Below are positions 1 to 9,200 of a stretch of 64,000 nt of DNA, piece after piece (position 1 is the first letter of the stretch; each line of letters begins with the position of its first letter). A program made the translations under genes and the position numbers. The notes below the pieces were generated by a model. It was not told the DNA's origin. It did not search any database and saw nothing but the letters and a program-made list of their open reading frames with translations. Location: positions 1,426,001 through 1,490,000 of the forward strand of contig OZ244590.1 of assembly GCA_965218205.1 (NCBI GenBank), given 5' to 3'. This DNA is from CBDDCA01 sp965218205 (GTDB lineage: Bacteria; Spirochaetota; Spirochaetia; WTKD01; G963693115).

Positions 1-70
1 ATTCTTATAGAATACTATATATTCCTATTTATTAAATTATTGAAAACAAATTATCACTTCAATAATAGAT

Positions 71-343
71 CTAGTGTGTTATTTCGTAGTAACGGGATAC
101 TATGTATATAGTTCCCTTTCCAGTTTTGCATATCTCTTGGAGTTTTAATTGATAGTAAAGTATCATGGTATGAGGATGCTCTACTGAAGCAGGACATCTA
201 TCATAGAGCATAGCTTTTGGGTTCTCTTTGTATCTTTGAAGTCATTTGCGTACTGTATTAGGAGACACATGAAAGGTACGATCAGTACTTTTTAGTCTAT
301 GTTTTTTTGCAGAAAGTACCATAGCTAAGCGTATAGTATGCAT
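71..343 (-). pseudogene. Remnant of a helix-turn-helix transposase/integrase
   Basis: Reading the minus strand from an ATG at 343 gives about 90 codons up to a TAG at 71-73. The region contains a helix-turn-helix-like stretch (FHVSPNTVRK) followed by LQRYKENP, which is the style of N-terminal DNA-binding domain seen in IS481/IS630-like transposases. A TGA interrupts the frame where a tryptophan (RKWLQRY) would be expected, and the part after YDR no longer resembles a transposase. No catalytic DDE domain and no terminal inverted repeats are visible. I read it as a decayed fragment. TGA is not a tryptophan codon here, because neighbouring genes use TGG. The family assignment rests on the short HTH stretch only. 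Confidence 0.5.
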
Positions 344-410
344 CTCTCTTTTTGATTTCTTGTATTATAGAGTTTAGAGTATACTTTCCCCCTTTTTTTT
401 TATTTTACAA

Positions 411-471
411 GTGTAGGGATGATAGATGGTACAGATAAAAATAAAGGTTTTTATGCTTCTCATCCCTACAC
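411..471. terminator. 12-bp inverted repeat downstream of the FN3 lipoprotein gene
   Basis: Perfect arms GTGTAGGGATGA (411-422) and TCATCCCTACAC (460-471) enclose a 37-nt loop just past the stop codon of the minus-strand gene at 479. The transcript of that gene would fold here, so it may end or protect the mRNA. There is no clear U-run after the hairpin, so intrinsic termination is uncertain. It could also be a remnant end of the decayed element next to it. Confidence 0.35.
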
Positions 472-478
472 AATTTTA

Positions 479-3400
479 CTATTGATAAACTTCTATTGTA
501 AAACTAGTTTTTGCTTTCCTGCCATCTGTCGCTGTAAATGTTACTGTATATTGTTGACGCGAAATGTATCTTCCATACCCTGTTATTGTGCCGTTGCTCT
601 TATTCAGTGTAGTATTTCCTAAATAATACTGTATACTGGGGCTTATTGAATATGTACCTCTTACATTATGGCTTAAAATTGGGTATAGTGTAATAACATC
701 CTTATATACTTGCATACTAGAAAAAACAAATTTGCTACTCCTATCGCTTAATCTATAATACAGACTCATCGTTTCTAGGGTAGTGAAATATGCCTTTATA
801 CCTGTAGATACTTTTGTAGGGTCAGTTGCATTCACTGATTGTATTACTATTTGATAGGTAGTAACAGGCTTAAGATTAGTTATCTTTATGCTGGTTGTAC
901 CCTTTGCTACTTCCAGTGGATTCTTGTCCGCTGCTTTTATCTGTGCTATTGTGCGGACATTGTCATTTCTTCCCAGTTCTACCCTATAAATTTTGTAAGA
1001 TATATCTGCCGATGTTAATTGTGTTCCATCTGCCTTCTTATAGCTTCTTGCTATATTAGTGTTTCTGTTCCATGATAATCGTGCATGTGTATCGGCTGGT
1101 ATTTTTGTAACATTCCTGTTACTCCCTGGCACATTTGGCGGTGGAGTTCCAGCGGATACAGTAGTTACTTCTCTTCTTACTCCTGCAGATACTTTTGTAG
1201 TATCTGTTACATTCACTGATTGTATTACCACTTCATAAGTAGTACCAGGTGTAAGATTTCTTATATTTGTAATTGATGTTCCTACTGCTATGGGGCTTTT
1301 ATCTGCTTCTTTAATCTGTGCTACTGTTCGCTCATTTTCTCCCTTTGCTACTCGGTATACTTTGTACGATACCTCTGCCGCTGTGAGTCTTTGTCCGTTT
1401 GCTTTCTTGTGACTGCTTGTAAGCGTTGGGGCTTCCCATAATATGCTTATATCTGTTTTACGGGATTGTGTTTCTATAAGTCTTGCCTCTGCGGGGGCAG
1501 TGGCACGGGATATGGTAGTAACTTCTATTCGTATACCTGTAGAGATTTTTGTGGTATCGGTGACATTGACTGATTGTACTACTACTTCATAGGTGGTATA
1601 AAGGGTAAGATTAGTTATACTTGTACTTGTTGTTCCCTTTGCTACTGCTAGCGGGGCCCTGTCTGCTGTTTTAATCTCTGCTATTGTTCGGGCATTCCTT
1701 CCTTTTGCTACTCGATATACTTTGTAAGATACATCTGCCGCTGTGAGTGCTTGTCCGTTTGCTTTCTTGTGACTGCTTGTAAGTGCTGGGGCTGTCCATG
1801 ATACCGATACACTGTCATCGGCTGGATTTCCTCTAACACTGCGTGCTTCTGCTGGTGTAGTAGCAAGGGATAAGGTAGCTACTTCTATTCGTATGCCTGT
1901 AGAGACTTTTGTGGTATCGGTGGAATTGACTGCTTGTACTACTATTTCATAGGTAGTGCTTCCAGTAAGATTAGTTATACTTGTACTTGTTGTTCCCTTT
2001 GCTACTTCCAACGGAGTTCTGTCTGCTGCTTTAATCTGTGCTATTGTTCGAGCATCGCTTCCTTTTGCTACTCGGTATACTTTGTACGATACATCTGCCG
2101 CTGTGAGTCTTTGTCCGTTTGCTTTCTTGTGACTAGTATCAAGTGTGGAGGCTTGCCATGATACCGATACACTGTCATCAATTGGGCTTCCTCTAACACT
2201 GCGAGCATCTGCTGGTGCTGTTGCTTCATTAATGGTAGTTTTTTCTATTCTTACTCCTGTAGAAACTTTTGTGGGGGCAGTGGAATTGACTGCTTGTACT
2301 ACTATTTCATAGGTAGTACTTCCAGCAAGATTATTTATAGTTGTGCTTGTTGTTCCCTTTGCTACTGCTAGCGGGGTCAGGTCTGCTGCTTTAATCTCTG
2401 CTATTGTTCGATCATTACTTCCTTTTGCTACATGATACACTTTGTACGATACCTCTGCCGCTGTGAGTGCTTGTCCGTTTGCTTTCTTGTGACTGCTTGT
2501 AAGTGCTGGGGCTTTCCATGATACCGATACACTGTCATCGGTTGGGCTTCCTCTAACACTTCTTGCTTCTGCTGGTGCTGTCGCGTGATTAGTGGTAGTT
2601 ACTTCTACTCGTATGCCTGTAGAGACTTTTGTGGGATCGGTGGAATTGACTGCTTGTACTACTATCTCATAGGTGGTAGTAGGCTTAAGATTAGTTATAG
2701 TGATATTTGTTGTACCCTTTGTTACTGCTAGCGGGATCTTGTCTGCTGTTGTAATCTCTGCTATTGTTCGGGCATCACTTCCCTTTGCTACTCGATATAC
2801 TTTGTACGATACATCTGCCGCTGTGAGTGCTTGTCCGTTTGCTTTCTTGTGACTGCTTGTAAGTGCTGGGGCTTTCCATGATATAGTTGTACTTGTATCG
2901 GTAGTACTTCCTGCGGTAACACTGCGGACGTTTGTCGGTGCGTTGGCGGGGTTCGTGGTAGTTACTTCTATCCTTACTCCCGTAGAGACTTTTGTGGGAT
3001 CGGTGGAATTGACTGCTTGTACTACTATTTCATAGGTGGTACTTCCAGTAAGATTATTTATAGTTGTGCTTGTTGTACCCTTTGCTATTGCTAGCGGAGT
3101 CAGGTCTGCTGCTTTAATCTGTGCTATTGTTCGAGCATCGCTTCCTTTTGCTACTCGGTATACTTTGTACGATACCTCTGCCGTTGTGAGTGCTTGTCCG
3201 TTTGCTTTCTTGTGACTGCTTGTAAGTGCTGGGGCTTGCCATGATACCGCTACACTGTCATCGGCTGGGCTTCCTCTAACACTGCGTGCCTCTGCTGGTG
3301 CGGTTGCTTGATTATTTGCAAAGGTAGTTACTTCTATTCGTATGCCTGTAGAGATTTTTGTAGTATCGGTAGAATTGACTGCTTGTACTACTATCTCATA

Positions 3401-5617
3401 GGTGGTAGCAGGCTTAAGATTAGTTATAGTGATATTTGTTGTACCCTTTGCTACTGCTAGCGGGATCTTGTCTGCTGTTTTAATCTCTGCTATTGTTCGG
3501 GCATCGCTTCCCTTTGCTACTCGGTATACTTTGTAAGATACCTCTGCCGTTGTGAGTGCTTGTCCGTTTGCTTTCTTGTGACTGCTTGTAAGTGCTGGGG
3601 CTGTCCATGATACCGCTACACTCGTATCGGTTGGGCTTCCTGCAACACTGCTTGCCTCTGCTGGTGCAGTGGCGTGATTAGTTGCAAGGGTAGTTACTTC
3701 TATTCGTATGCCTGTAGAGACTTTTGTAGTATCGGTGGAATTGACTGCTTGTACTACTATCTCATAGGTGGTAGAGGAGGTAAGATTGGTTATCTTTATG
3801 CTTGTTGTTCCCTTTGCTACTGCTAGCGGGGTCAGGTCTGCTGTTTTAATCTCTGCTATTGTTCGATCATCACTTCCCTTTGCTACCTGATACACTTTGT
3901 ACGATACATCTAATATTGTTAATCTTTGTCCGTTTGTTTTCTTGTGACTGCTTGTAAGATCTGGGGCTTGCCATGATACCTCTACACTCGTATCGGTTGG
4001 GCTTCCTGCAACACTGCTTGCGTCTGCTGGTGCGGTGGCGGGGTTCGTGGTAGTTACTTCTATTCGTACACCTGTAGAGACTTTTGTGGGATCGGTGGAA
4101 TTGACTGCTTGTACTACTATTTCATAGGTGGTAGTAGGAGTAAGATGAGTTATATTTGTGCTTCTTGCTCCCTTTGCTACTGCTATCGGGTTATTATCTG
4201 CTGTTTTAATCTCTGCTATTGTTCGGGCATTGCTTCCCTTTGCTACTCGGTATACTTTGTAAGATACCTCTGCCGTTGTGAGTCTTTGTCCGTTTGCTTT
4301 CTTGTGACTGCTTGTAAGTGCTGGAGCTGTCCATGATATAGTTGTACTTGTATCGGTAGTACTTCCTGCGGTAACACTGCTTGCGTCTGCTGGTGCGGTG
4401 GCGGGGTTCGTGGTAGTTACTTCTATTCTTACTCCTGTAGAGGCTTTTGCAGGATCAGTGGAATTGACTGCTTGTACTACTACTTCATAGGTAGTACTGC
4501 CACTAAGATTATTTATAGTTGTGCTTGTTGTTCCCTTTGCTACTTCCAACGGGGTTCTGTCTGCTTCTTTAATCTCTGCTATTGTTCTGCTCTCTGCTCC
4601 CTTTATTACTCGGTATACTTTGTAAAATACATCTGCCTTTGTTAGTTGTGTTCCATCTGCTTTCTTGTGACTATCATTAAGCGTTGGAGGTAGCCATCTT
4701 AATAATGCACTTGCATCAGTTGGTCTTCCTGTAACAATGCGGGCATCTGCTGGTACTGTTGCCTGATTATTTACAAGGGTAGTTACTTCTATTCGTTTGC
4801 CTGTAGAAACTTTTGTGGTATCGGTGAAATTGACTGCTTGCACCACTACTTCATAGGTGGTATTAGGAGTAAGAGTGGTTATATTTGTACTTGTTGTTCC
4901 TTTTGCTACTGCTATCGGGTTATTATCTGCTGTTTTAATCTCTGCTACTGTTCGGGCGTCTATTCCCTTTGCTACATGATATACCTTATACGATACATCT
5001 GCCGTTGTGAGTTGCGTTCCATCTGCTTTCTTGTGGCTATCATCAAGCGTTGGCTCTTGCCATGTTATTCTTGCACTCGTATCGGTTGGGCTTCCTGCAA
5101 CAATACGGGCGTCTGCGGGGGGAGTTGCAGGGTTAATTTTAAGGACAGTCACTTCTACTCTCATTCCTGTAGAGACTTTTGTGGTGTCCGTTGCATTGAT
5201 CGCCTGTACTACTATTTCATAGGTGGTATCAAATTTACGATTATTTATATTTACCGTTGTTATTCCTTTGCTTACCTTTACGGGCGATTTATCTAACGCT
5301 ATAATATTCGCTACTGTTCGGTCATTTGCCCCCTTCTCTACTATAAAAACTTTATACGATACATCTGACGTTGTAAGTTGTGTTCCATCTTTCTTTTTAT
5401 GGATAGTGATAAGCGTCGGAGCTGTCCATTTCAATATAATACTTCTGTTGATAGTTTTATATGTAATATCTTTTACTTCTGCTAATGCAGTCGCAGAGGA
5501 TAGTACATCATCCCCACTACTTGAGCTAGTCGAAGTATTAGCTTCACAAGCACTTATCAAAATAACAAAAATACTAAAAATAATATAAATAACGAACCAT
5601 GTATGATTTTTTTTCAT
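479..5617 (-). CDS. Surface lipoprotein with 13 tandem fibronectin type III modules
   Basis: The chosen start is the ATG at 5617, which follows AAGGAG at a good distance. It opens a signal peptide ending in the lipobox LISAC, so the protein should be lipidated at that Cys and exported. After a Ser-rich linker come about 13 FN3-like modules of roughly 110 residues (each with a W-x-A-P strand, SYKVYxVAKG, and TTYEIVVQAVNSTD). A C-terminal domain of about 95 residues follows and contains TITGYGRY and YTVTFTATDG, resembling Ig-like He_PIG domains. Central modules are nearly identical to each other, which suggests recent duplication and copy-number change. It shares module type with the lipoproteins at 15-19.7 kb and 42.2-46.6 kb but lacks their DUF285 tail. 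A surface adhesin or spacer-stalk role is inference; no ligand is indicated. Confidence 0.85.
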   Translation of the reverse strand: MKKNHTWFVIYIIFSIFVILISACEANTSTSSSSGDDVLSSATALAEVKDITYKTINRSIILKWTAPTLITIHKKKDGTQLTTSDVSYKVFIVEKGANDRTVANIIALDKSPVKVSKGITTVNINNRKFDTTYEIVVQAINATDTTKVSTGMRVEVTVLKINPATPPADARIVAGSPTDTSARITWQEPTLDDSHKKADGTQLTTADVSYKVYHVAKGIDARTVAEIKTADNNPIAVAKGTTSTNITTLTPNTTYEVVVQAVNFTDTTKVSTGKRIEVTTLVNNQATVPADARIVTGRPTDASALLRWLPPTLNDSHKKADGTQLTKADVFYKVYRVIKGAESRTIAEIKEADRTPLEVAKGTTSTTINNLSGSTTYEVVVQAVNSTDPAKASTGVRIEVTTTNPATAPADASSVTAGSTTDTSTTISWTAPALTSSHKKANGQRLTTAEVSYKVYRVAKGSNARTIAEIKTADNNPIAVAKGARSTNITHLTPTTTYEIVVQAVNSTDPTKVSTGVRIEVTTTNPATAPADASSVAGSPTDTSVEVSWQAPDLTSSHKKTNGQRLTILDVSYKVYQVAKGSDDRTIAEIKTADLTPLAVAKGTTSIKITNLTSSTTYEIVVQAVNSTDTTKVSTGIRIEVTTLATNHATAPAEASSVAGSPTDTSVAVSWTAPALTSSHKKANGQALTTAEVSYKVYRVAKGSDARTIAEIKTADKIPLAVAKGTTNITITNLKPATTYEIVVQAVNSTDTTKISTGIRIEVTTFANNQATAPAEARSVRGSPADDSVAVSWQAPALTSSHKKANGQALTTAEVSYKVYRVAKGSDARTIAQIKAADLTPLAIAKGTTSTTINNLTGSTTYEIVVQAVNSTDPTKVSTGVRIEVTTTNPANAPTNVRSVTAGSTTDTSTTISWKAPALTSSHKKANGQALTAADVSYKVYRVAKGSDARTIAEITTADKIPLAVTKGTTNITITNLKPTTTYEIVVQAVNSTDPTKVSTGIRVEVTTTNHATAPAEARSVRGSPTDDSVSVSWKAPALTSSHKKANGQALTAAEVSYKVYHVAKGSNDRTIAEIKAADLTPLAVAKGTTSTTINNLAGSTTYEIVVQAVNSTAPTKVSTGVRIEKTTINEATAPADARSVRGSPIDDSVSVSWQASTLDTSHKKANGQRLTAADVSYKVYRVAKGSDARTIAQIKAADRTPLEVAKGTTSTSITNLTGSTTYEIVVQAVNSTDTTKVSTGIRIEVATLSLATTPAEARSVRGNPADDSVSVSWTAPALTSSHKKANGQALTAADVSYKVYRVAKGRNARTIAEIKTADRAPLAVAKGTTSTSITNLTLYTTYEVVVQSVNVTDTTKISTGIRIEVTTISRATAPAEARLIETQSRKTDISILWEAPTLTSSHKKANGQRLTAAEVSYKVYRVAKGENERTVAQIKEADKSPIAVGTSITNIRNLTPGTTYEVVIQSVNVTDTTKVSAGVRREVTTVSAGTPPPNVPGSNRNVTKIPADTHARLSWNRNTNIARSYKKADGTQLTSADISYKIYRVELGRNDNVRTIAQIKAADKNPLEVAKGTTSIKITNLKPVTTYQIVIQSVNATDPTKVSTGIKAYFTTLETMSLYYRLSDRSSKFVFSSMQVYKDVITLYPILSHNVRGTYSISPSIQYYLGNTTLNKSNGTITGYGRYISRQQYTVTFTATDGRKAKTSFTIEVYQ
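790..5470 (-). repeat. Tandem array of ~330-bp FN3-coding repeats
   Basis: The coding sequence is built from about 13 in-frame units of roughly 330-345 bp. Blocks such as the one encoding SYKVYRVAKGSDARTIA recur nearly verbatim at nucleotide level through the middle units, while the first and last units have diverged. This pattern fits unequal crossing-over inside the gene. Boundaries are approximate. Confidence 0.8.
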
Positions 5618-5669
5618 ATTTTGCTCCTTTTTCAAGATTAACACTTGAATTTTTTATAAATATGACTAT

Positions 5670-5699
5670 AGTATATATTGAAAAAAAAAAAAAATGCAA
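5670..5699 (-). promoter_or_regulatory. Putative promoter with poly-T spacer, FN3 lipoprotein
   Basis: On the minus strand TTGCAT (5699-5694) is followed by an 18-nt spacer and TATACT (5675-5670). The spacer is almost entirely a T run; the complete run is 14 T (14 A on the plus strand, 5681-5694). The transcript would start about 50 nt upstream of the ATG at 5617. A homopolymer in the -35/-10 spacer makes promoter strength depend on run length, so slippage could switch transcription. The boxes are assigned by eye. Confidence 0.45.
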
Positions 5700-5831
5700 T
5701 AGTAAAACGTCTATTTTTTAAAAAATAGCCTGATATTCTCAATTTTAAGTGCTACTTAAGTAAAATATTTGCATAGAGGCTACCAAAGGTATACATGAGA
5801 TGGTAAAAGTACTGTAAAAGTACAAACCTGC

Positions 5832-5861
5832 TTGACACATTCCTACTAATTCTAGTATTAT
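5832..5861 (+). promoter_or_regulatory. Promoter of the initiator tRNA gene
   Basis: A perfect -35 TTGACA (5832-5837) and a -10 TATTAT (5856-5861) are separated by 18 nt. The expected start is a few bases before the tRNA 5' end at 5873. Confidence 0.6.
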
Positions 5862-5872
5862 TATAGTAACAT

Positions 5873-5945
<73 letters not shown>

Positions 5946-5964
5946 AATAAAAAGCCTGTACCAT

Positions 5965-6711
5965 ATGGATATCTCTATACTTGTATCTTCCTTACAATCT
6001 CTTCCTCCTATTGTAATATCGCTCTTAACATTTGCTATTGCATATACATGTCTCTCTCTTTTTGCATTTTTTTTCGGAAAATCAGGACTGTATTGTTATA
6101 TGGTTATTGCCCTCATCATGGCAAATATACAGGTACTGAAAGTAAGTCAATTTTCATTTTTTAGTAGCCCAGTTGCACTAGGAACTGAGTTATTTGCAAG
6201 CACCTATCTTGCTACAGATATTTTAGCCGAAGTATACGGAAAAAAATCTGCCCAAAAAGCAGTCATGATTGGTTTTTTTGCATTGATAGTATGGACACTT
6301 TTTTCAATACTCACTCTATCATTTAGACCTATCCCTGATGATACTATGCAAAATACCTTGAATACAATATTTTTACCTTTTCCTCGTTTTTTGATTGCAA
6401 GCATGATAGCCTATCTCATTAGCCAAACATTTGATGTATATATATTTTCTTATCTAAAAAATACACATAATAGTAAATACCTTTGGTTACGCAATAATCT
6501 TTCTACAATACTTTCTTCACTTATTGATAATATAGTATTTAGCGTTATTGCATTTGTGATATTAAATCCAGAGCCCATAAAACTACCAATACTTATTATG
6601 ACATATATATTAGGAACTTATTTATTTCGACTTTTTGCAGCACTACTCGACACCCCAGTGGTATACCTTGTAAGCAGGTCATTAAAAAATAAAACAAAGC
6701 ATATTATATAA
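5965..6711 (+). CDS. yhhQ: Queuosine precursor transporter (YhhQ/VUT family)
   Basis: This 248-residue, highly hydrophobic protein has about six membrane spans. It carries the family hallmarks ANIQVLK and GTELFASTYLATDILAEVYGKK, which are conserved in the DUF165/VUT transporters that import queuosine precursors (preQ0, preQ1 or queuine) across the inner membrane. Its length is normal for the family. The gene lies 17 bp upstream of tgt, whose enzyme inserts the imported base into tRNA, so the pair forms a salvage unit. No Shine-Dalgarno sequence is evident. The gene begins only 19 bp after the initiator tRNA and may share its promoter. The substrate form is not decided by the sequence. Confidence 0.88.
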   Translation: MDISILVSSLQSLPPIVISLLTFAIAYTCLSLFAFFFGKSGLYCYMVIALIMANIQVLKVSQFSFFSSPVALGTELFASTYLATDILAEVYGKKSAQKAVMIGFFALIVWTLFSILTLSFRPIPDDTMQNTLNTIFLPFPRFLIASMIAYLISQTFDVYIFSYLKNTHNSKYLWLRNNLSTILSSLIDNIVFSVIAFVILNPEPIKLPILIMTYILGTYLFRLFAALLDTPVVYLVSRSLKNKTKHII

Positions 6712-6728
6712 TAAGCACTGTAACATCA

Positions 6729-7943
6729 ATGAGCATTAACCTGCACTCTTTGTATCCACATTTTTCTTTTGATTATAATACTATTTTTTCAAAAGCTCGG
6801 TTAGGAACACTAAATACCCCACATGGAACTGTACATACTCCTAACTTTATATTCTGTGCTACAAAAGCAAGTATAAAGGCAATACCTTCCTATACTATGC
6901 AAGAGCTTGCTGCAGAAATCATACTTGCTAATACCTACCATCTTATGTTACAGCCTGGATCAGAACTCATTGCACAACAAAATGGCATTCATTCCTTTAT
7001 GGGATGGCAAAAGCCAATGCTAAGCGACTCAGGAGGCTATCAAGTTTTTTCTATGGGATACGGTTCAGTATCATCTGAAATAAAAAAAAGTGCTAATAGG
7101 AGCTTTCCAAAAAGCATCCTCTCTATCAATGAAGATGGAGTATATTTTAAGTCTTATATAGATGGTGCTACTATATTCCTTAGCCCCGAACAATCTATTA
7201 AAACACAAAGAGAAATAGGATGCGATATTATACTGCAGTTTGATGAATGCACTCCTTACCATGTTGATAAGGAATATACTAAACAATCTATGGAGCTATC
7301 ATTACGCTGGGGAAAACGTAGCCTTGTAAATTTCATGAAACACAGTACGGAAACTCAGGCTCTCTATGGTATTATCCAAGGTGGCATATATCAAGATTTA
7401 CGAAAAAAAAGTGCAGAAGCAACAATGGAACAGAATTTTTTTGGCACAGCTATTGGTGGGAGCTTAGGAAAAAATAATCAAGAAATGCAAGATATAGTTT
7501 CACTTACAACACAGTATTTAGATCCCTCTCGCCCTGTACACCTTTTAGGGATTGGTGATCTAAAAAGTATCTTTTGGGGAGTGCGACATGGAATTGATAC
7601 ATTTGATTGTGTTCATCCCACTCGTATTGCAAGACACGCAATAGCATTAATACCAATAAATAACGAAGGTAAAACACAGCTTAATCTTCGTAACAGTAAG
7701 CATAAACAAGAATCAGAAGCTATAGATTCACAGTGTCCTCATCCTTGCTGTACCCAATACTCAAGAGCGTATATACACCATCTGTTTAAGGCAAAAGAGC
7801 TATTAGCAATGCAATTACTCTCTATGCATAATGTAGGGTTTATGGTAAGAGTATTACAATCAATACGAAATGCCTTAGCGAGCAACACTCCCGAACAAGC
7901 ATACAATGATACCGAAAAATATTGGATAGGAAATGCACAATAA
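6729..7943 (+). CDS. tgt: Queuine tRNA-guanine transglycosylase
   Basis: This enzyme exchanges guanine at the wobble position of GUN anticodons for queuine or preQ1. Visible hallmarks are DSGGYQVFS, carrying the base-recognition Asp, then GIIQGG, then FDCVHPTRIARHA with the second catalytic Asp, then a C-terminal zinc site ending YSRAYIHHLFKAKE. The zinc motif is unusual: the usual C-x-C-x2-C spacing is replaced by CPHPCC, putting a His where the middle Cys is expected and adding a neighbouring Cys. At 404 residues it is somewhat longer than common bacterial Tgt proteins of about 375, through a longer C-terminus. It follows the queuosine-precursor transporter closely. No SD is visible, so translational coupling or a short leader is likely. 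Confidence 0.93.
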   Translation: MSINLHSLYPHFSFDYNTIFSKARLGTLNTPHGTVHTPNFIFCATKASIKAIPSYTMQELAAEIILANTYHLMLQPGSELIAQQNGIHSFMGWQKPMLSDSGGYQVFSMGYGSVSSEIKKSANRSFPKSILSINEDGVYFKSYIDGATIFLSPEQSIKTQREIGCDIILQFDECTPYHVDKEYTKQSMELSLRWGKRSLVNFMKHSTETQALYGIIQGGIYQDLRKKSAEATMEQNFFGTAIGGSLGKNNQEMQDIVSLTTQYLDPSRPVHLLGIGDLKSIFWGVRHGIDTFDCVHPTRIARHAIALIPINNEGKTQLNLRNSKHKQESEAIDSQCPHPCCTQYSRAYIHHLFKAKELLAMQLLSMHNVGFMVRVLQSIRNALASNTPEQAYNDTEKYWIGNAQ

Positions 7944-8052
7944 AAATAATGGAAACTCTAATTACTAAGCGAACAATAATTATACAAGGACTTATAAGTG
8001 AAAGAGTAAAAGAATACATGTATCTCTCCTCTCTTATATATAGTACACTATT
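7944..8052. other. Short intergenic region with a dispersed 20-bp motif
   Basis: The gap between tgt and the glycosyltransferase contains CTCTAATTACTAAGCGA followed by ACA (7956-7975). The same 17 bases followed by GCA occur at 29921-29940 between the efflux operon and the anion symporter. A possible -10 TATAGT (8039-8044) lies nine bases before the next ATG. Confidence 0.5.
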
Positions 8053-9198
8053 ATGAAAATAAACAGTGCATACTTTTACTGCCCTTCTCAACAAGGCACT
8101 GCACATAGAGCCTTTTATCCCCATAGTACAATAGCAATAGCAGAAGGATTGCATGCATTACACATTCCCATTTTTAGCAGTAACAACTATTGGCTACTTA
8201 ACGATAAAAACAAAACATATCTTTTTACTAAAAAGCAAAACATAGAAGCAGCAGATTGCGATCTCATATTATTAAGTGCAGAATATTTATTACAAGGAGA
8301 ACCTTTTCCTCATTTTTTAAAAAAGACACAGAACAATAAAGTATTGGTATTTATTGATATTTCTGATGGAGTATATTCACACTCATTTTATAAAAACATA
8401 CAGCACTTTGATATTATACTTCGTGCAAGCTATAATAGTGCAGCAAAAGGGTATCCCAGCAATATGCATCCATGGTGCTTTGGTAGTCCACAACGAATTA
8501 TTGATGCTTGTAAAAATCAACAAAAAGTATGGAGTGAGCGAAACAAAACCTTACTTTGCAATCACAGAGTAGCTCATCCCATACGTACCATAATACAAAA
8601 AAGCCCTCTCTATTCAAAGATAGCGTCCCGTTTTGCTTTAGACACACACACAGAACCCTTTGAGGTCCCAAAAGAACCAGAAGCATTATTAAATTGGACA
8701 CGTACAGGAAGAAGACATTACCCTCAATACTACCAGCGTTTGTGTAATGCTCAAGCAAGTGCCTGCTTTGGAGGATACTTTTATAGCAAAAGGCTTTTTC
8801 CATTGCATCTTCGCTACTATACAAAAAACGAAAAAAAGCCTTTTGTAAATCGTATAAAAGAATTTTTATGTGCAGTATATAATAAGCTCATCCCTCATAC
8901 AAAAAAAATAATATATCAATGGGATAGCTTTCGACTATGGGAGAGCTTTGCTGCAGGCTGCTTAGTATTTCATATAAATTTTGAAAAATATACACTAGCT
9001 CTCCCTGTGATGCCTCAAAACAGAATACACTATATTGGCATTACCCTTGATTCCTTAGAGGATGATATAGAATTTTTACTACACTCCGATGACACAGTAT
9101 TAGCAAATATAGCAGAAAAAGGACACAAATGGATGATAGAACATTATAGCCCTCTTCCTATGGCTCAACGATTACTCAACTTATGTTCAACAGTATAG
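8053..9198 (+). CDS. Putative GT-B-type glycosyltransferase
   Basis: This 381-residue soluble protein has no signal peptide. The C-terminal half contains WDSFRLWESFAAGCLVFH and later KGHKWMIEHYSPLPMAQRLL, which match the sugar-nucleotide-binding layout of GT-B glycosyltransferases of the CgeB/glycosyl-transferase-1 type, where a Glu in an E-x-x-A-x-G stretch faces the donor. The N-terminal half is not recognisable. Family members often decorate surface glycans or flagellin, but neither acceptor nor sugar can be deduced. It is alone in its orientation here and converges with psuG, leaving a gap of two bases. No SD is seen. Confidence 0.55.
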   Translation: MKINSAYFYCPSQQGTAHRAFYPHSTIAIAEGLHALHIPIFSSNNYWLLNDKNKTYLFTKKQNIEAADCDLILLSAEYLLQGEPFPHFLKKTQNNKVLVFIDISDGVYSHSFYKNIQHFDIILRASYNSAAKGYPSNMHPWCFGSPQRIIDACKNQQKVWSERNKTLLCNHRVAHPIRTIIQKSPLYSKIASRFALDTHTEPFEVPKEPEALLNWTRTGRRHYPQYYQRLCNAQASACFGGYFYSKRLFPLHLRYYTKNEKKPFVNRIKEFLCAVYNKLIPHTKKIIYQWDSFRLWESFAAGCLVFHINFEKYTLALPVMPQNRIHYIGITLDSLEDDIEFLLHSDDTVLANIAEKGHKWMIEHYSPLPMAQRLLNLCSTV

Positions 9199-9200
9199 CA

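Noticed and set aside
71..343. Reading TGA as tryptophan to rescue the transposase fragment
   Set aside because: TGG is used for Trp in all nearby genes and TGA serves as a stop (for example cas9 ends in TGA), so this is a mutation in a decayed gene.
4838..5588. Cys- and Tyr-rich or hydrophobic open frames antisense to FN3 genes (also 15742-19469 and 42689-45694)
   Set aside because: They are mirror frames of repetitive coding sequence, without SD sites, and repeat with the FN3 period.
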